A DNA stretch of 64,000 nt from Encephalitozoon hellem ATCC 50504 (lineage: Eukaryota > Microsporidia > Unikaryonidae). Location: contig NC_018470.1 in assembly GCF_000277815.2 (NCBI RefSeq), positions 118,563 through 182,562 on the forward strand. The letters run 5' to 3'. A program made the translations under genes and the position numbers. Each line of letters begins with the position of its first letter. Within the stretch, counting starts at the first letter, position 1. Positions 56,553-64,000 of the stretch are shown here, one piece after another. The notes under the pieces were generated by a model. That model had not been told where the DNA came from and ran no database searches. It worked only from the letters and a program-made list of their open reading frames with translations.

Positions 56553-57905
56553 ATGGATATGGAAAAGCCTGTAATCATGAGCAAAAAGAGGCAAGAATAT
56601 AATGAGTTTATTGCCAACGACACTAGCTGGAGTGAGCAAAGAACATCGCTGATAGAATTATACGACACATACAGGATGTATCGGGATGCTGATGCGGCTG
56701 GAGATACAATGCCTGATATCTCGATAAAAGCCTCTTCCAAGATATCAAGAGGAATGAGCACAGCCAGATACAAACTACATCTTGTCAAATTAGCTCTCAC
56801 CGATGGACGCCCATTTAAATTCAACTTCGAGGCCAGAAGACACTGCTTTAACCAAGCAAACATTGTGTTTCTACTTGCAATGGTTAAAAACAATCCCGAA
56901 CTTGTTTACTCGATGCTCAGCAAGGGCTTTCCCTGCAATATCAACGCTCCAATATTTGGGAGCCAAATGTTTCCAACCTACTTTCATCTTGCGTGCGCAA
57001 TGCATCGCGACATACTATCCGTTTTCCTACGATTTTCACCAAACTACTCGCTATGCTGGAACGGACTTACTCCACAGATGATTGCATCGTTCAATGGAAG
57101 ATCTCTGGAGGCCAAGCAGCCCTTTAACTTTGTCTCAATGAAGCAATACAGGCTGTTAAACTTATTCAGGGGATTCAATTTGGCTGAAGCAGACGAAAAA
57201 CCTATTTTCTTGATAGATTTTTTATGCATGGAAAATGACATGGAAAGCGCTAGAAGAGTGCTTAATAGAAACCCAGAGCTATCCAGAGTAAGCAAGCTTT
57301 GCTATTTAGTTCAGGACGATATAGAATGGATTATGTTTTTCAGTAGATATCAAACATCTGTACATCAAGAGTTCAATGGGATTTCTCCTCTACACATAAG
57401 CGCTATCAGTGACAATTTTGAGACATTGGTTGCATTCATAGCACTAGGAGGTCATATAAACTCTAGAGACAAGCTAGGGAACACACCAATGCACTACTGT
57501 GCAATGCTAAAGCATTTCAGGTGCTTAGAATTACTCATTAGGCTTGGAGGAAACATGACAATGGTAAATAGAAATGGTGTTAGTACTGAAGACATCTTAC
57601 TTGGTCAGGACAAGGTTTTTGATATCAAAGAAGTTGATGTCGGCCTTTCCGAAGCACTCTTTCAGATTTTGGGAAATTCTGTCGAGTTCAAGCATTATCT
57701 ATCAATTGTCGATAGAATCAAATACAACTGTAACCATGTAATCATCAAAAAGAATAGATTCACGATAACATCTCTATTGAACTTGCCGCACAAAATTGAT
57801 TACACGGAAGACCTTATCTACAAAATTAGCATAATTAGGGATACAAAAAAAAACAAACATCCTCCACGCAGGACACTCCAGATGTTTCTAGAGCACATCC
57901 AATAA
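56553..57905 (+). CDS. Ankyrin-repeat protein
   Basis: 450 residues, ATG at 56553. Ankyrin-like units are visible at TYFHLACAMHRDILSVFLRFSPNYSLCWNGLTPQMIASFNG (residues about 148-190), and clearly at GISPLHISAISDNFETLVAFIALGGHINSRDKLGNTPMHYCAMLKHFRCLELLIRLGGNMTMVNRNG (residues about 275-345), each with the TPLHxAA-type turn. The N-terminal 110 residues are helical and basic. No enzyme or DNA-binding domain is recognised. It may be a scaffold, or an intracellular regulator of the Swi6 kind, but no such family signature is seen. Confidence 0.8.
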   Translation: MDMEKPVIMSKKRQEYNEFIANDTSWSEQRTSLIELYDTYRMYRDADAAGDTMPDISIKASSKISRGMSTARYKLHLVKLALTDGRPFKFNFEARRHCFNQANIVFLLAMVKNNPELVYSMLSKGFPCNINAPIFGSQMFPTYFHLACAMHRDILSVFLRFSPNYSLCWNGLTPQMIASFNGRSLEAKQPFNFVSMKQYRLLNLFRGFNLAEADEKPIFLIDFLCMENDMESARRVLNRNPELSRVSKLCYLVQDDIEWIMFFSRYQTSVHQEFNGISPLHISAISDNFETLVAFIALGGHINSRDKLGNTPMHYCAMLKHFRCLELLIRLGGNMTMVNRNGVSTEDILLGQDKVFDIKEVDVGLSEALFQILGNSVEFKHYLSIVDRIKYNCNHVIIKKNRFTITSLLNLPHKIDYTEDLIYKISIIRDTKKNKHPPRRTLQMFLEHIQ

Positions 57906-57926
57906 AGCTGCAGGTTTGAAACCCTA

Positions 57927-58379
57927 ATGGAGGGATACAGTAGCTGTAGGGTTATCATCGGAAATGAAGCAAGAGTAATTCCAGAGGAAGAGAGGGCCAT
58001 CCCAGAGCTCACACATGAATGGAAAGCCTATGTCAAAGCGCCACCCGAAATAGTCAAAAGAGTTGAATTTAAGCTCCATGAATCCTTTAGCAACAGATTA
58101 GTGAGTAAAGAATACCCATTCGAGGTTATAGAGAGGGGATGGGGCGAGTTTAGTATTCAGATGAAAATTGTTTTATTCAATGGGGAGAAGATAGCAACGA
58201 GCCATTTTTTACAGCTTCATGGTGATTCTGATATAATCGTAAACGAAAGAATTGATGAAATTGTATTTAAAGGCAGTGGAAATGAAAGCACTATCCTGGA
58301 AGAGGAGGAGGAGGAGTATGAAAGAATAGAGACAGGCATTGTAAATATGCTGGAGAAGTTCAAAGAGATTAATGAGTAA
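57927..58379 (+). CDS. YAF9: YEATS-domain protein (Yaf9/GAS41-like)
   Basis: 150 residues, ATG at 57927. The YEATS fold covers about residues 3-120: SCRVIIGNEARVI, ELTHEWKAYVKAPP, VEFKLHESFSNRLVSKEYPFEVIERGWGEFSIQMKIVLFNGEKI and TSHFLQLHG, matching (THxWxVYVRxxxxEDIxxxVxKVxFKLHESFxNPxRVxxxPPFEVxExGWGEFxIxIxIxF). The C-terminal end is an acidic coiled coil. YEATS domains read acyl-lysines on histone H3. In yeast Yaf9 belongs to SWR1 and NuA4. It follows the ankyrin gene on the same strand, with 21 bases between. Confidence 0.93.
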   Translation: MEGYSSCRVIIGNEARVIPEEERAIPELTHEWKAYVKAPPEIVKRVEFKLHESFSNRLVSKEYPFEVIERGWGEFSIQMKIVLFNGEKIATSHFLQLHGDSDIIVNERIDEIVFKGSGNESTILEEEEEEYERIETGIVNMLEKFKEINE

Positions 58380-58527
58380 AAGTGTTATGGTTACCTGATA
58401 TACAATAATTGTGAGAGTTCCAGCCTGCAAATTAATAAATATATGAGCTACACAATGTAATTGTATTGTTACAGTTCAAATATCGGTTCTAAGTGTTTAT
58501 ATAAGCTGGATACTTAACCTTGCCATC

Positions 58528-58698
58528 TCATGACAGAAAAGGCCTATTCATTCCATTTTTAAGTAATACCAGAGTAGCTGCAGGGCTTGGCTGGTGCTTG
58601 ATATTTTGTATATAGCAAATAGAAAAGTGAAGGCTTAAGCTCGCATAGGCATTGCCATTGAATACCTCAACGTCACGATCACTTGTATCATTGTTCAT
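58528..58698 (-). CDS. Orphan short frame, possible gene remnant
   Basis: 56 residues from ATG at 58698 to TGA at 58528, with the same frame open for 17 more codons upstream of the ATG. The sequence (MNNDTSDRDVEVFNGNAYASLSLHFSICY, then LVLLKNGMNRPF) has balanced, protein-like composition, but no promoter or family match is apparent. It could be the decayed end of a subtelomeric gene. Low confidence. Confidence 0.2.
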   Translation of the reverse strand: MNNDTSDRDVEVFNGNAYASLSLHFSICYIQNIKHQPSPAATLVLLKNGMNRPFLS

Positions 58699-58858
58699 GG
58701 CCCTATAGAAACTAGCATCCAGTTTCCAAAATAAGACTCCAAAGAATTAATCAGGCTGTCACTTTTCCACCAATATCTTACTTGTACTATTGAATCAAAT
58801 TTCTCTTAAGACGTAATGATGAGAAATAGTGCTAGCGAATCAAAGTTTTTTACAAAAG

Positions 58859-58866
58859 TATATAAG
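58859..58866 (+). promoter_or_regulatory. TATA-like box of the LEA-like gene
   Basis: TATATAAG at -28 to -21 relative to ATG 58887. It lies at the same distance as the H3 box, and close to that of the metallothionein box. Confidence 0.5.
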
Positions 58867-58886
58867 CAGATGCACAAGCCTCTTCA

Positions 58887-59429
58887 ATGGGTATTTCAAG
58901 AGAAAACTGTGACCACAGCTCAAGCTCTCAGTGCAAAGAATGCTCGAATGATAGGTCTTACGAGCGTAAAGGCTCAGAGATGAGAGACAAGACTAAGGAT
59001 ACGACTAACGAGGCTATGGGAAGAACTGGAGATGCTGCCAGCAGGACCAAGGACCAAACAAAGGATAAGGCATCCGAATGGGGAAATAAGACTAAGGATA
59101 CGACTAACGAGGCTATGGGAAGAACTGGAGATGCTGCCAGCAGGGCCAAGGATCAAACAAAGGGCAAGGCATCCGAATTGGGAGATAGAGCAAAGGAAAA
59201 AACAGGTGAGACTAAGGAGGAGGCAAAGAATAAGACGTCCGAAATAGGAGACAGAGCAAAGGAAAAGGCAGGAAATTTCAAGAGCAGCATAGACAACAAG
59301 GACAAGAATGAGGTATATGAGGACATCAAGGATAAGGGAAATAAGGCATGGAATAAAACAAAGGAAGTTGCTAGTAGTATGAAGGATGGAATCAAGGACC
59401 TCACCAATAACGATGAGCAAAAGAAGTGA
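58887..59429 (+). CDS. LEA-like (group 3) hydrophilic repeat protein
   Basis: 180 residues, ATG at 58887. Very hydrophilic, Lys/Asp/Glu/Thr/Ala-rich, no hydrophobic core. Residues about 35-100 contain two near-identical 33-residue units starting KDTTNEAMGRTGDAASR. Further units (LGDRAKEKTGETKEEAKNKTSEIGDRAKEKAGN) continue the pattern. 33 residues are three turns of the 11-residue motif of group 3 LEA proteins (TAQxAKxKAxE type), which protect proteins and membranes in desiccation. The N-terminus (MGISRENCDHSSSSQCKECS) is separate and Cys-containing. An antisense frame covers the same DNA and is an artefact of composition. Confidence 0.75.
   Translation: MGISRENCDHSSSSQCKECSNDRSYERKGSEMRDKTKDTTNEAMGRTGDAASRTKDQTKDKASEWGNKTKDTTNEAMGRTGDAASRAKDQTKGKASELGDRAKEKTGETKEEAKNKTSEIGDRAKEKAGNFKSSIDNKDKNEVYEDIKDKGNKAWNKTKEVASSMKDGIKDLTNNDEQKK
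58991..59189 (+). repeat. 99-bp tandem repeat inside the LEA-like gene
   Basis: Two copies beginning GACTAAGGATACGACTAACG at 58991 and 59090, period 99 bases (33 codons), with a few substitutions (for example aataag/gatagag region). The unit is in frame, so copy number can change without breaking the gene. Expect length polymorphism between isolates. Confidence 0.8.
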
Positions 59430-59609
59430 ATTAAACACTCTAGCTTATTTTTACTCTTAGATTATTCCTATAACATATAGTTATTACAAAGGATTGCAGA
59501 TGTTTAACTTTTTTTAAAGCTTAATATTGATTATTTTTTATAGCTACAATAAAATGACATAGATTATTTCTTCGAAAATATTACTAATTACAATTTTAAG
59601 ACTGCCTTA

Positions 59610-60719
59610 ATGTTGCTCTTATTTGTATATACTTTGTTTGTATTGTTTTCATGTTGCAGGGGAAGCATGATGGACTCAATACAGATTAATGAAGTACTAC
59701 CAAGAGAATCTGGGATTGTCATAGAACAGGATGGGCTAATAATGCTTCAGAACGTTACGAAGAACATAAAGCAGTTCTTAGGGGGAGAACCGGTCAAAAT
59801 TGCCAGGATCGGTACAGCATATAGTAATGTAGTCTACATGTTTGAAATAGACGGAAATAGATACATTTACAAGGAGTTTCAAGAGTTTGATGAGCAAGAT
59901 GAGATGATAAACAGTATTATAGGAGGGGAGCGTGTAATAGAATCAAACAGTGAGTTTAGGATTGAGAAGTGTCTAGAAGGAAGACATGCGATCATCAAAA
60001 GAGATCTGAAGAGGATTGCATCTGAACTTCGGAAGTTCCATGATACACGTATTGAAGGAGTACGGAGCTATGAGGAGATGGTAAAAATCATGCTGGTAAA
60101 ATGTATAGGAGAGATGATTAGAGAAGATGAGAAAGAAGAAATAAGTCTTTCATGTGTAGAGGAAAATATAAGAAAGATTAGGAGCTCATGTGAAGCAGTG
60201 CTTTCTGATTCCGATCGTATTATTTGGATTTTGACAAAGGTGAGAGATAAGGTGTTTGGGATACCCAGAGGGGACTTTAAAGAAGTAATGTGCCACAACG
60301 ACCTTCAACCGGGAAATATACTAGTAAGTGAGTCCAGTGTTGTTTTCATAGATTTTGAGTTTGCTGCAATGGGATCGCCTGTGATCGACATAGCTAATCT
60401 GTTTTGCGAATCTGGGTACGACTACTCAAGATATATGTTTGTGGATGACTGCTTCCCAAGCACAGAAGAGCAGATGGAGTTCATTCAAGAATACATGGGA
60501 GACTCTAGAGACTGCCTGGAAATAGTAGAACTTGTAAATGGTGCAATGGCATACAGTCACTTTCTGTGGTATCTCTGGGCACAGTGTAACAAGCGATGCG
60601 GGTGCTCAGAACATTTTGACTACGTGAAGTATGGAAACTCGCGATTGCTAGAGCTGCGTAAGAGAGGTTTTGTAAGTGCCTCAGAATATGAGGTGCTCCG
60701 AATGAACGAAAGAAGATGA
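59610..60719 (+). CDS. Choline/ethanolamine kinase-like protein with possible signal peptide
   Basis: 369 residues from ATG at 59610, or 350 from ATG at 59667 (preceded by GGGGAAGC). The kinase core is intact: VKIARIGTAYSNVVYMFEIDGNRYIYKEF, the catalytic VMCHNDLQPGNILV (Asp in HNDLQPGN) and the metal-binding FIDFEFAAMGSPVIDIANLF, then FLWYLWAQCNK. These are choline-kinase family motifs. It would phosphorylate choline or ethanolamine for phospholipid synthesis. The first start adds MLLLFVYTLFVLFSCCRG, a credible signal peptide, which would make it secreted. It precedes another protein with signal peptide, same strand, 77 bases away. Confidence 0.8.
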   Translation: MLLLFVYTLFVLFSCCRGSMMDSIQINEVLPRESGIVIEQDGLIMLQNVTKNIKQFLGGEPVKIARIGTAYSNVVYMFEIDGNRYIYKEFQEFDEQDEMINSIIGGERVIESNSEFRIEKCLEGRHAIIKRDLKRIASELRKFHDTRIEGVRSYEEMVKIMLVKCIGEMIREDEKEEISLSCVEENIRKIRSSCEAVLSDSDRIIWILTKVRDKVFGIPRGDFKEVMCHNDLQPGNILVSESSVVFIDFEFAAMGSPVIDIANLFCESGYDYSRYMFVDDCFPSTEEQMEFIQEYMGDSRDCLEIVELVNGAMAYSHFLWYLWAQCNKRCGCSEHFDYVKYGNSRLLELRKRGFVSASEYEVLRMNERR

Positions 60720-60796
60720 GAAGTAGAGAGTATTAGGTTTATTAAACAAAATTTCAGGAACTTTTAAAAATTAAATGCTCAAAAGGGTAAAAATAC

Positions 60797-62023
60797 ATGA
60801 TCTATGTGTTTATTCTCTTGCAGGTTCTAAGGGTTTTGAGCGGTTTGCGCTGTGATTCTGGAATGCTGCCTATCACCAATGAGGAGATGAGCAGGATTAA
60901 AAGAAGTGTTCGAAGTCTTCTGTGGGGCCACCCTTCAAATGAGTTTGATGACACGAGAATTGAGTTGACAAGGCCTGGGTTCGGAGTGATTTTGCAGGTT
61001 GACCCAAAGGGATGGATTCAGAAATTAGTGGATGCCTTGGGAGAAGAGAGAGCACTGACCCGAACACGTGAAGAGAGCTTCCACATGACGATGTTTCAGG
61101 TACATATCATGATTCAGAAGGATACCTACGACTCTAGCACTCTTCCTCATAACATATTCCCCGTGTTCAATGATTACATTAGCAAAGAGTTAAACAAAAT
61201 GATTTCTTCTATAAAAGATGTCACGGGGTGCTTTAGGGTCAAGAGCTGTGGAGAAGTGATAGTCCTAGGCAGAAACTACCCGTCACATTTAGCAGCCAGA
61301 GTGGATCTCGAGACTATTGATGATTCAATGGAGGATGTAAAGAAGAAACTGAATGGGTTAGGATATGAATGGATCAAGGAGTTTGCAAGGGCATTGAAAG
61401 AAGAGAAGGGCTTGGAAGGAGAGGTTGCCTCCTGTGAATCAGGGGTGGGTGTTTTGACGGATGGATGGAGATTTAGTATTGGGTATACATCGAACAGAGA
61501 CTACAAAACACACATATCGCTTGGGATGCTGAAGTCTGGAAATTGTAAATATGACGAGTTATCTCTATGGGCTAGTGAGGATCCCGAAAGAGAGATTGAT
61601 ATGGACTTTGGAGAAGGAGGAGGAAAAGACGACACAAACAGTAAGGCTGAAGAGCTCTGCAGAGCGAATGAAAAGATCGGAGGTATACTGTTGAGGAGCC
61701 TACAGCCTGAAGATCTCTGCGGCTATCTAGAGCTCAAGAAGCAAGTTGAGAGGGCTAGGAAAGGAGAGAGGCCTGAGATGAACAGCAGGGTTCTGAAGGA
61801 ATGGAGTGCATATTTAGTTTCTTCAAGACTTGGCGATATTCAAGAGAATGCAAGGAAGACGAAGGGCGAGGAGGTGAGATTGATTAGGCTCAAGTACAGC
61901 ACAATCAACATGAACCGTATTCAGAACTATGAGCCTTATGGAGTCTTTTCCAGATCTACACGAGAAAAAGCTGAGAAAGATGAGGTGAATGATGGAAGCG
62001 GTGTAGGCAGAAGAGATAATTGA
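60797..62023 (+). CDS. Predicted secreted protein with two 2H-phosphoesterase-like motifs
   Basis: 408 residues, ATG at 60797. A signal peptide (MIYVFILLQVLRVLSGLRC) is visible. Two H-x-[TS]-x motifs are 143 residues apart: HMTM at 96-99 (in EESFHMTMFQVHIM) and HISL at 239-242 (in DYKTHISLGML). This is the pattern of 2H (LigT-like) phosphoesterases, whose members act on 2',5' or cyclic nucleotide bonds. The spacing and surrounding strands fit, but the rest cannot be aligned by eye. The C-terminal 120 residues are charged. No database family is claimed. It is adjacent to the choline-kinase-like gene. Confidence 0.55.
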   Translation: MIYVFILLQVLRVLSGLRCDSGMLPITNEEMSRIKRSVRSLLWGHPSNEFDDTRIELTRPGFGVILQVDPKGWIQKLVDALGEERALTRTREESFHMTMFQVHIMIQKDTYDSSTLPHNIFPVFNDYISKELNKMISSIKDVTGCFRVKSCGEVIVLGRNYPSHLAARVDLETIDDSMEDVKKKLNGLGYEWIKEFARALKEEKGLEGEVASCESGVGVLTDGWRFSIGYTSNRDYKTHISLGMLKSGNCKYDELSLWASEDPEREIDMDFGEGGGKDDTNSKAEELCRANEKIGGILLRSLQPEDLCGYLELKKQVERARKGERPEMNSRVLKEWSAYLVSSRLGDIQENARKTKGEEVRLIRLKYSTINMNRIQNYEPYGVFSRSTREKAEKDEVNDGSGVGRRDN

Positions 62024-62078
62024 ATCGACAGGAGGTATCTATTCGGATGTAGACTGGTAGTTAGTAGAACTTATTTAT

Positions 62079-62975
62079 TTAAGATTCGAAAAGGCTGGGG
62101 AGTTCATTATGTAAGATTAATAAAGACAAAATCGCCATAAAACCGTAGGCGATTATAGCGATGACTAGTATGATGACAGGGATGGCTACTCTCCATAGCC
62201 TGGTTGGACTGTCATACTTTGCAGATGGAAAGTACTTCTCTTTCCACGACCTGATCAGAGTGAGAATGGCAAGAATGACGGTAAAGCAAAGCATCCAGGC
62301 ATTTTCATCAATGTTAAAGACGATACAGGCGATGAATGGTGCTGGAATGGACAAGAGAATCAGCAGATCAAGAAGGATGTCGACGGTGTTGGCAGTTGTG
62401 TAGTGAAAGTTGGACTGAGCAAGACTACAGGAGGTGGAGAGTAAGTAAGTAGGAGCGAGCAAAGGAGGTAGCACTATAGAAAAGATAATTTTGGAATCTT
62501 TGTCCCATTTATCAATGAGAAGTGCAATGATTGAGAGGAACGAAATGATTGAGAATAGAAGAAGGAGAGTGTTGAGGAGGAAGGCTAGGGCAGACTTGAG
62601 TGTAGATAGAGACTCACATTCTTCCTTTCTGTTGTTATTGAATAAAACAAAGTACTGTATTCCCGAGTATAGGAAAGGGGGAAGGACTATGGCAAGCTGA
62701 GGAAGTGTGTTATACCGGATAGTATCTTCTTCTAGTAGTAAGTAAGTGATGATTGGGAGGATGATGGATATCGGTGCAGCACATATTTGTATGATGTCCC
62801 AACAGTCTAGCTTCACTTTGCGTTCTTTTGTATGCTTGTCAGTTAGATCTAATTGCGAAACATTTATATTGACGTTCATTGTGGGTGGAAAGAGGGTGAA
62901 TAGTACAAAAAATGGGTAATTATACATTTCGGGATAGGATGAGTGAGCTCTTGCTGTGGAGCTTTCAGATAGCAT
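62079..62975 (-). CDS. Multi-pass protein of the microsporidial DUF2463-type family
   Basis: 298 residues from ATG at 62975 (a longer frame starts from TTG). About eight hydrophobic helices with short polar linkers, for example IIQICAAPISIILPIITYLLL, LAIVLPPFLYSGIQYFVLF, LAFLLNTLLLLFSIISFLSIIALLI, IIFSIVLPPLLAPTYLL, ILLDLLILLSIPAPFIACIVFNI and VAIPVIILVIAIIAYGFMAILSLL. Families of this kind (DUF2463) occur in many copies in Encephalitozoon subtelomeres. The N-terminal 40 residues are variable and Ser/Thr-rich. Function unknown. Convergent with the preceding secreted-protein gene. Confidence 0.65.
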   Translation of the reverse strand: MLSESSTARAHSSYPEMYNYPFFVLFTLFPPTMNVNINVSQLDLTDKHTKERKVKLDCWDIIQICAAPISIILPIITYLLLEEDTIRYNTLPQLAIVLPPFLYSGIQYFVLFNNNRKEECESLSTLKSALAFLLNTLLLLFSIISFLSIIALLIDKWDKDSKIIFSIVLPPLLAPTYLLSTSCSLAQSNFHYTTANTVDILLDLLILLSIPAPFIACIVFNIDENAWMLCFTVILAILTLIRSWKEKYFPSAKYDSPTRLWRVAIPVIILVIAIIAYGFMAILSLLILHNELPSLFES

Positions 62976-63199
62976 TGTGTGATGCAGTAATATGGCGGTA
63001 AGGCTGGCAGGATTGATTTGTGTGAGGCGTAGTTGTAGACCCCTGTGGTTGAACGAGTGATTGGGCAATAGAGATGTTAGGGATAAAGGAGGTGCTATAT
63101 CGAATAAGATTGCAGAATGGAAAGTATAATAAAAGGAGGAGTATGGCTGGTAAGAGGACCCATGAGGTTGCCTACACTTGAAGCACTCATTCTGCTTGA

Positions 63200-64000
63200 C
63201 AGGATCTGGTCTTCACTCATGGTAGAGGAGTTGAGGTTATTGAGTTAGAGGAGTCAAAAAAGGCTGTGGTGTTTCCGCTAGTTTTCTCTGGAGCTAATGC
63301 TGTTGTGCTACCGAACACAAGATTCAGGGATCTGAAGAGAGGTACGGGAGAGGAGATGCGAGCGAGGGAGTTTGTCAGTTTTATTGGAGGGGTTGTATTG
63401 TCGTTTACATTCTATGACATATATTTTGAAGGAAACAGCCGGTTTGAGGCGATATTCAAAAGAGAGATGGAAGAACACATAGGAAAAGTGTCTGAGGATA
63501 TATGGAATATATACATAAGAGGGAAAAATACGCTCAGTGAGATTCTAGAAATGGCGTATAACAAGGTGTTCCAGTGTGACGAGAAGAGCAGAAGGAGCAG
63601 GAGAATGACGGTTTTTGGGAAGTGCATTATTGATGAGGCCAACAAGATGATAGGGGAGATAGCTGATGACATGGACAAGGAAGTAAGAGACAATGTGGAA
63701 GGATTTTGTAATTATGTTAAAAGTTGTGGGGAGAAATGCTGTGATGTGGAGAGATGGAGGCGGATAGTTCGTGCAGAGAGTATAGTATGCAATGCATCTG
63801 TGAGTCTGTATAGTAAGCTTCCTGAGGAGGAGCTTTTGGGGTTGTTGGCTGAGGGGTGCACCAAAAAGACTCTTAAAAAGAAAGGACTTAGTGAGGAGGA
63901 ACTCAGTGAAAAAGGATATGTAGAATACAATATTGTTGATATTAAATTATTTCTAGACACGTATGATAAGTACGGGTGTGAAGTTGTGGAAGAGATAGTT
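63200..64000 (+). CDS. UPF0329/DUF1609-like multigene-family protein, 5' end disrupted, 3' end outside window
   Basis: Open frame from 63200 to the window edge (256 codons from 63233). It reads EVIELEESKKAVVFPLV, then SGANAVVLPNTRFRDLKRG, EFVSFIGGVVLSFTFYDIYFEGNSRFEAIFKREMEEHIG and the later ERWRRIVRAES, phrases typical of the UPF0329/DUF1609 family, which is subtelomeric and present in many copies in Encephalitozoon. A TGA at 63197-63199 closes the frame 5'. An ATG frame at 63162 (MRLPTLEALILLDRIW) reads in another phase and ends at a TAG near 63248. The two together look like one gene with a frameshift; it may be a pseudogene. Function unknown. Confidence 0.7.

Larger units (their letters stand above)
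58380..58886. other. Long AT-rich intergenic region at the start of the subtelomeric part
   Basis: About 500 bases. Contains one coding-like short frame on the minus strand (58528-58698, listed separately), and near its end a TATATAAG box 20-28 bases before the next ATG. No tRNA or other RNA gene is recognised. Gaps of this size are unusual left of 58 kb, so this marks the change in gene density. Confidence 0.4.

Noticed and set aside
58974..59438. Long hydrophobic open frame antisense to the LEA-like gene
   Set aside because: It mirrors the repetitive Lys/Asp/Thr codons of the sense gene; the sense strand has the TATA box and protein-like composition.

Overview
The window looks like a nuclear chromosome segment of a microsporidian, almost certainly an Encephalitozoon species (the species cannot be fixed from sequence alone). 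The reasons are: about 66 protein genes packed head to tail with gaps usually under 150 bases; no visible introns; shortened but clearly eukaryotic proteins (histone H3, proteasome Rpt1, NSF/Sec18, MOT1, SAC1, Cdc20, uL3, eL18); small homeodomain genes; and microsporidia-restricted families (DUF2463-like, UPF0329/DUF1609-like) at the right end. Start codons were moved to the first plausible ATG, often preceded by a short GGG or CCC run, wherever the open frame ran upstream only through TTG or GTG.

Layout. 0-10 kb: the tail of FEN1, ORC4, tRNA-Phe, a Pik1-type PI 4-kinase, a V-ATPase proteolipid, a RecA/Rad51-like ATPase, a calponin-homology protein, the SAC1 phosphatase, a homeodomain protein and an unlisted 54-residue metallothionein. 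10-25 kb: membrane-anchored subtilisin, a 2-Cys peroxiredoxin, uL3, PWP1, both NCS6 and UBA4 of the Urm1/tRNA-thiolation pathway, GPI2, an Sgf11-like zinc finger, a p24 cargo receptor, a bacterial-type cytidylate kinase, tRNA-Val and two multi-pass membrane proteins. 24-43 kb: Rpt1, a TRAPP subunit (Trs85-like), N-myristoyltransferase, MYG1, a class I histone deacetylase, Dom34/pelota, NAD(P)HX dehydratase, a second homeodomain gene, a TTC27-like TPR protein, Sec18, a large membrane protein with a possible frameshift, a Rab, CCA transferase and a transporter-like protein. 43-58 kb: divergent histone H3, eL18, DPH4, HAP2/NF-YA, Cdc20, MOT1, an RNF121-like RING ligase, a bZIP factor, an atypical Rho GTPase, a myosin regulatory light chain, a Nup54-like protein, an ankyrin protein and a YEATS protein.

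58-64 kb looks subtelomeric: longer AT-rich gaps, a LEA-like repeat protein, two adjacent genes with predicted signal peptides (a choline-kinase-like protein and a protein with two H-x-S/T motifs like 2H phosphoesterases), a DUF2463-like protein, and a UPF0329/DUF1609-like gene that runs off the end and seems broken at its 5' end.

Functionally, the window groups vesicle traffic and phosphoinositides (PI4K, SAC1, Sec18, Rab, TRAPP, p24), chromatin and transcription (HDAC, H3, Sgf11-like, YEATS, MOT1, HAP2, bZIP, two homeodomains), tRNA processing (NCS6, UBA4, CCA1) and stress proteins (metallothionein, peroxiredoxin, LEA-like). uL3, eL18 and H3 share an AAATTT...CCC element just before the ATG. 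H3, the LEA-like gene and the metallothionein have TATA-like boxes about 18-28 bases before the ATG.
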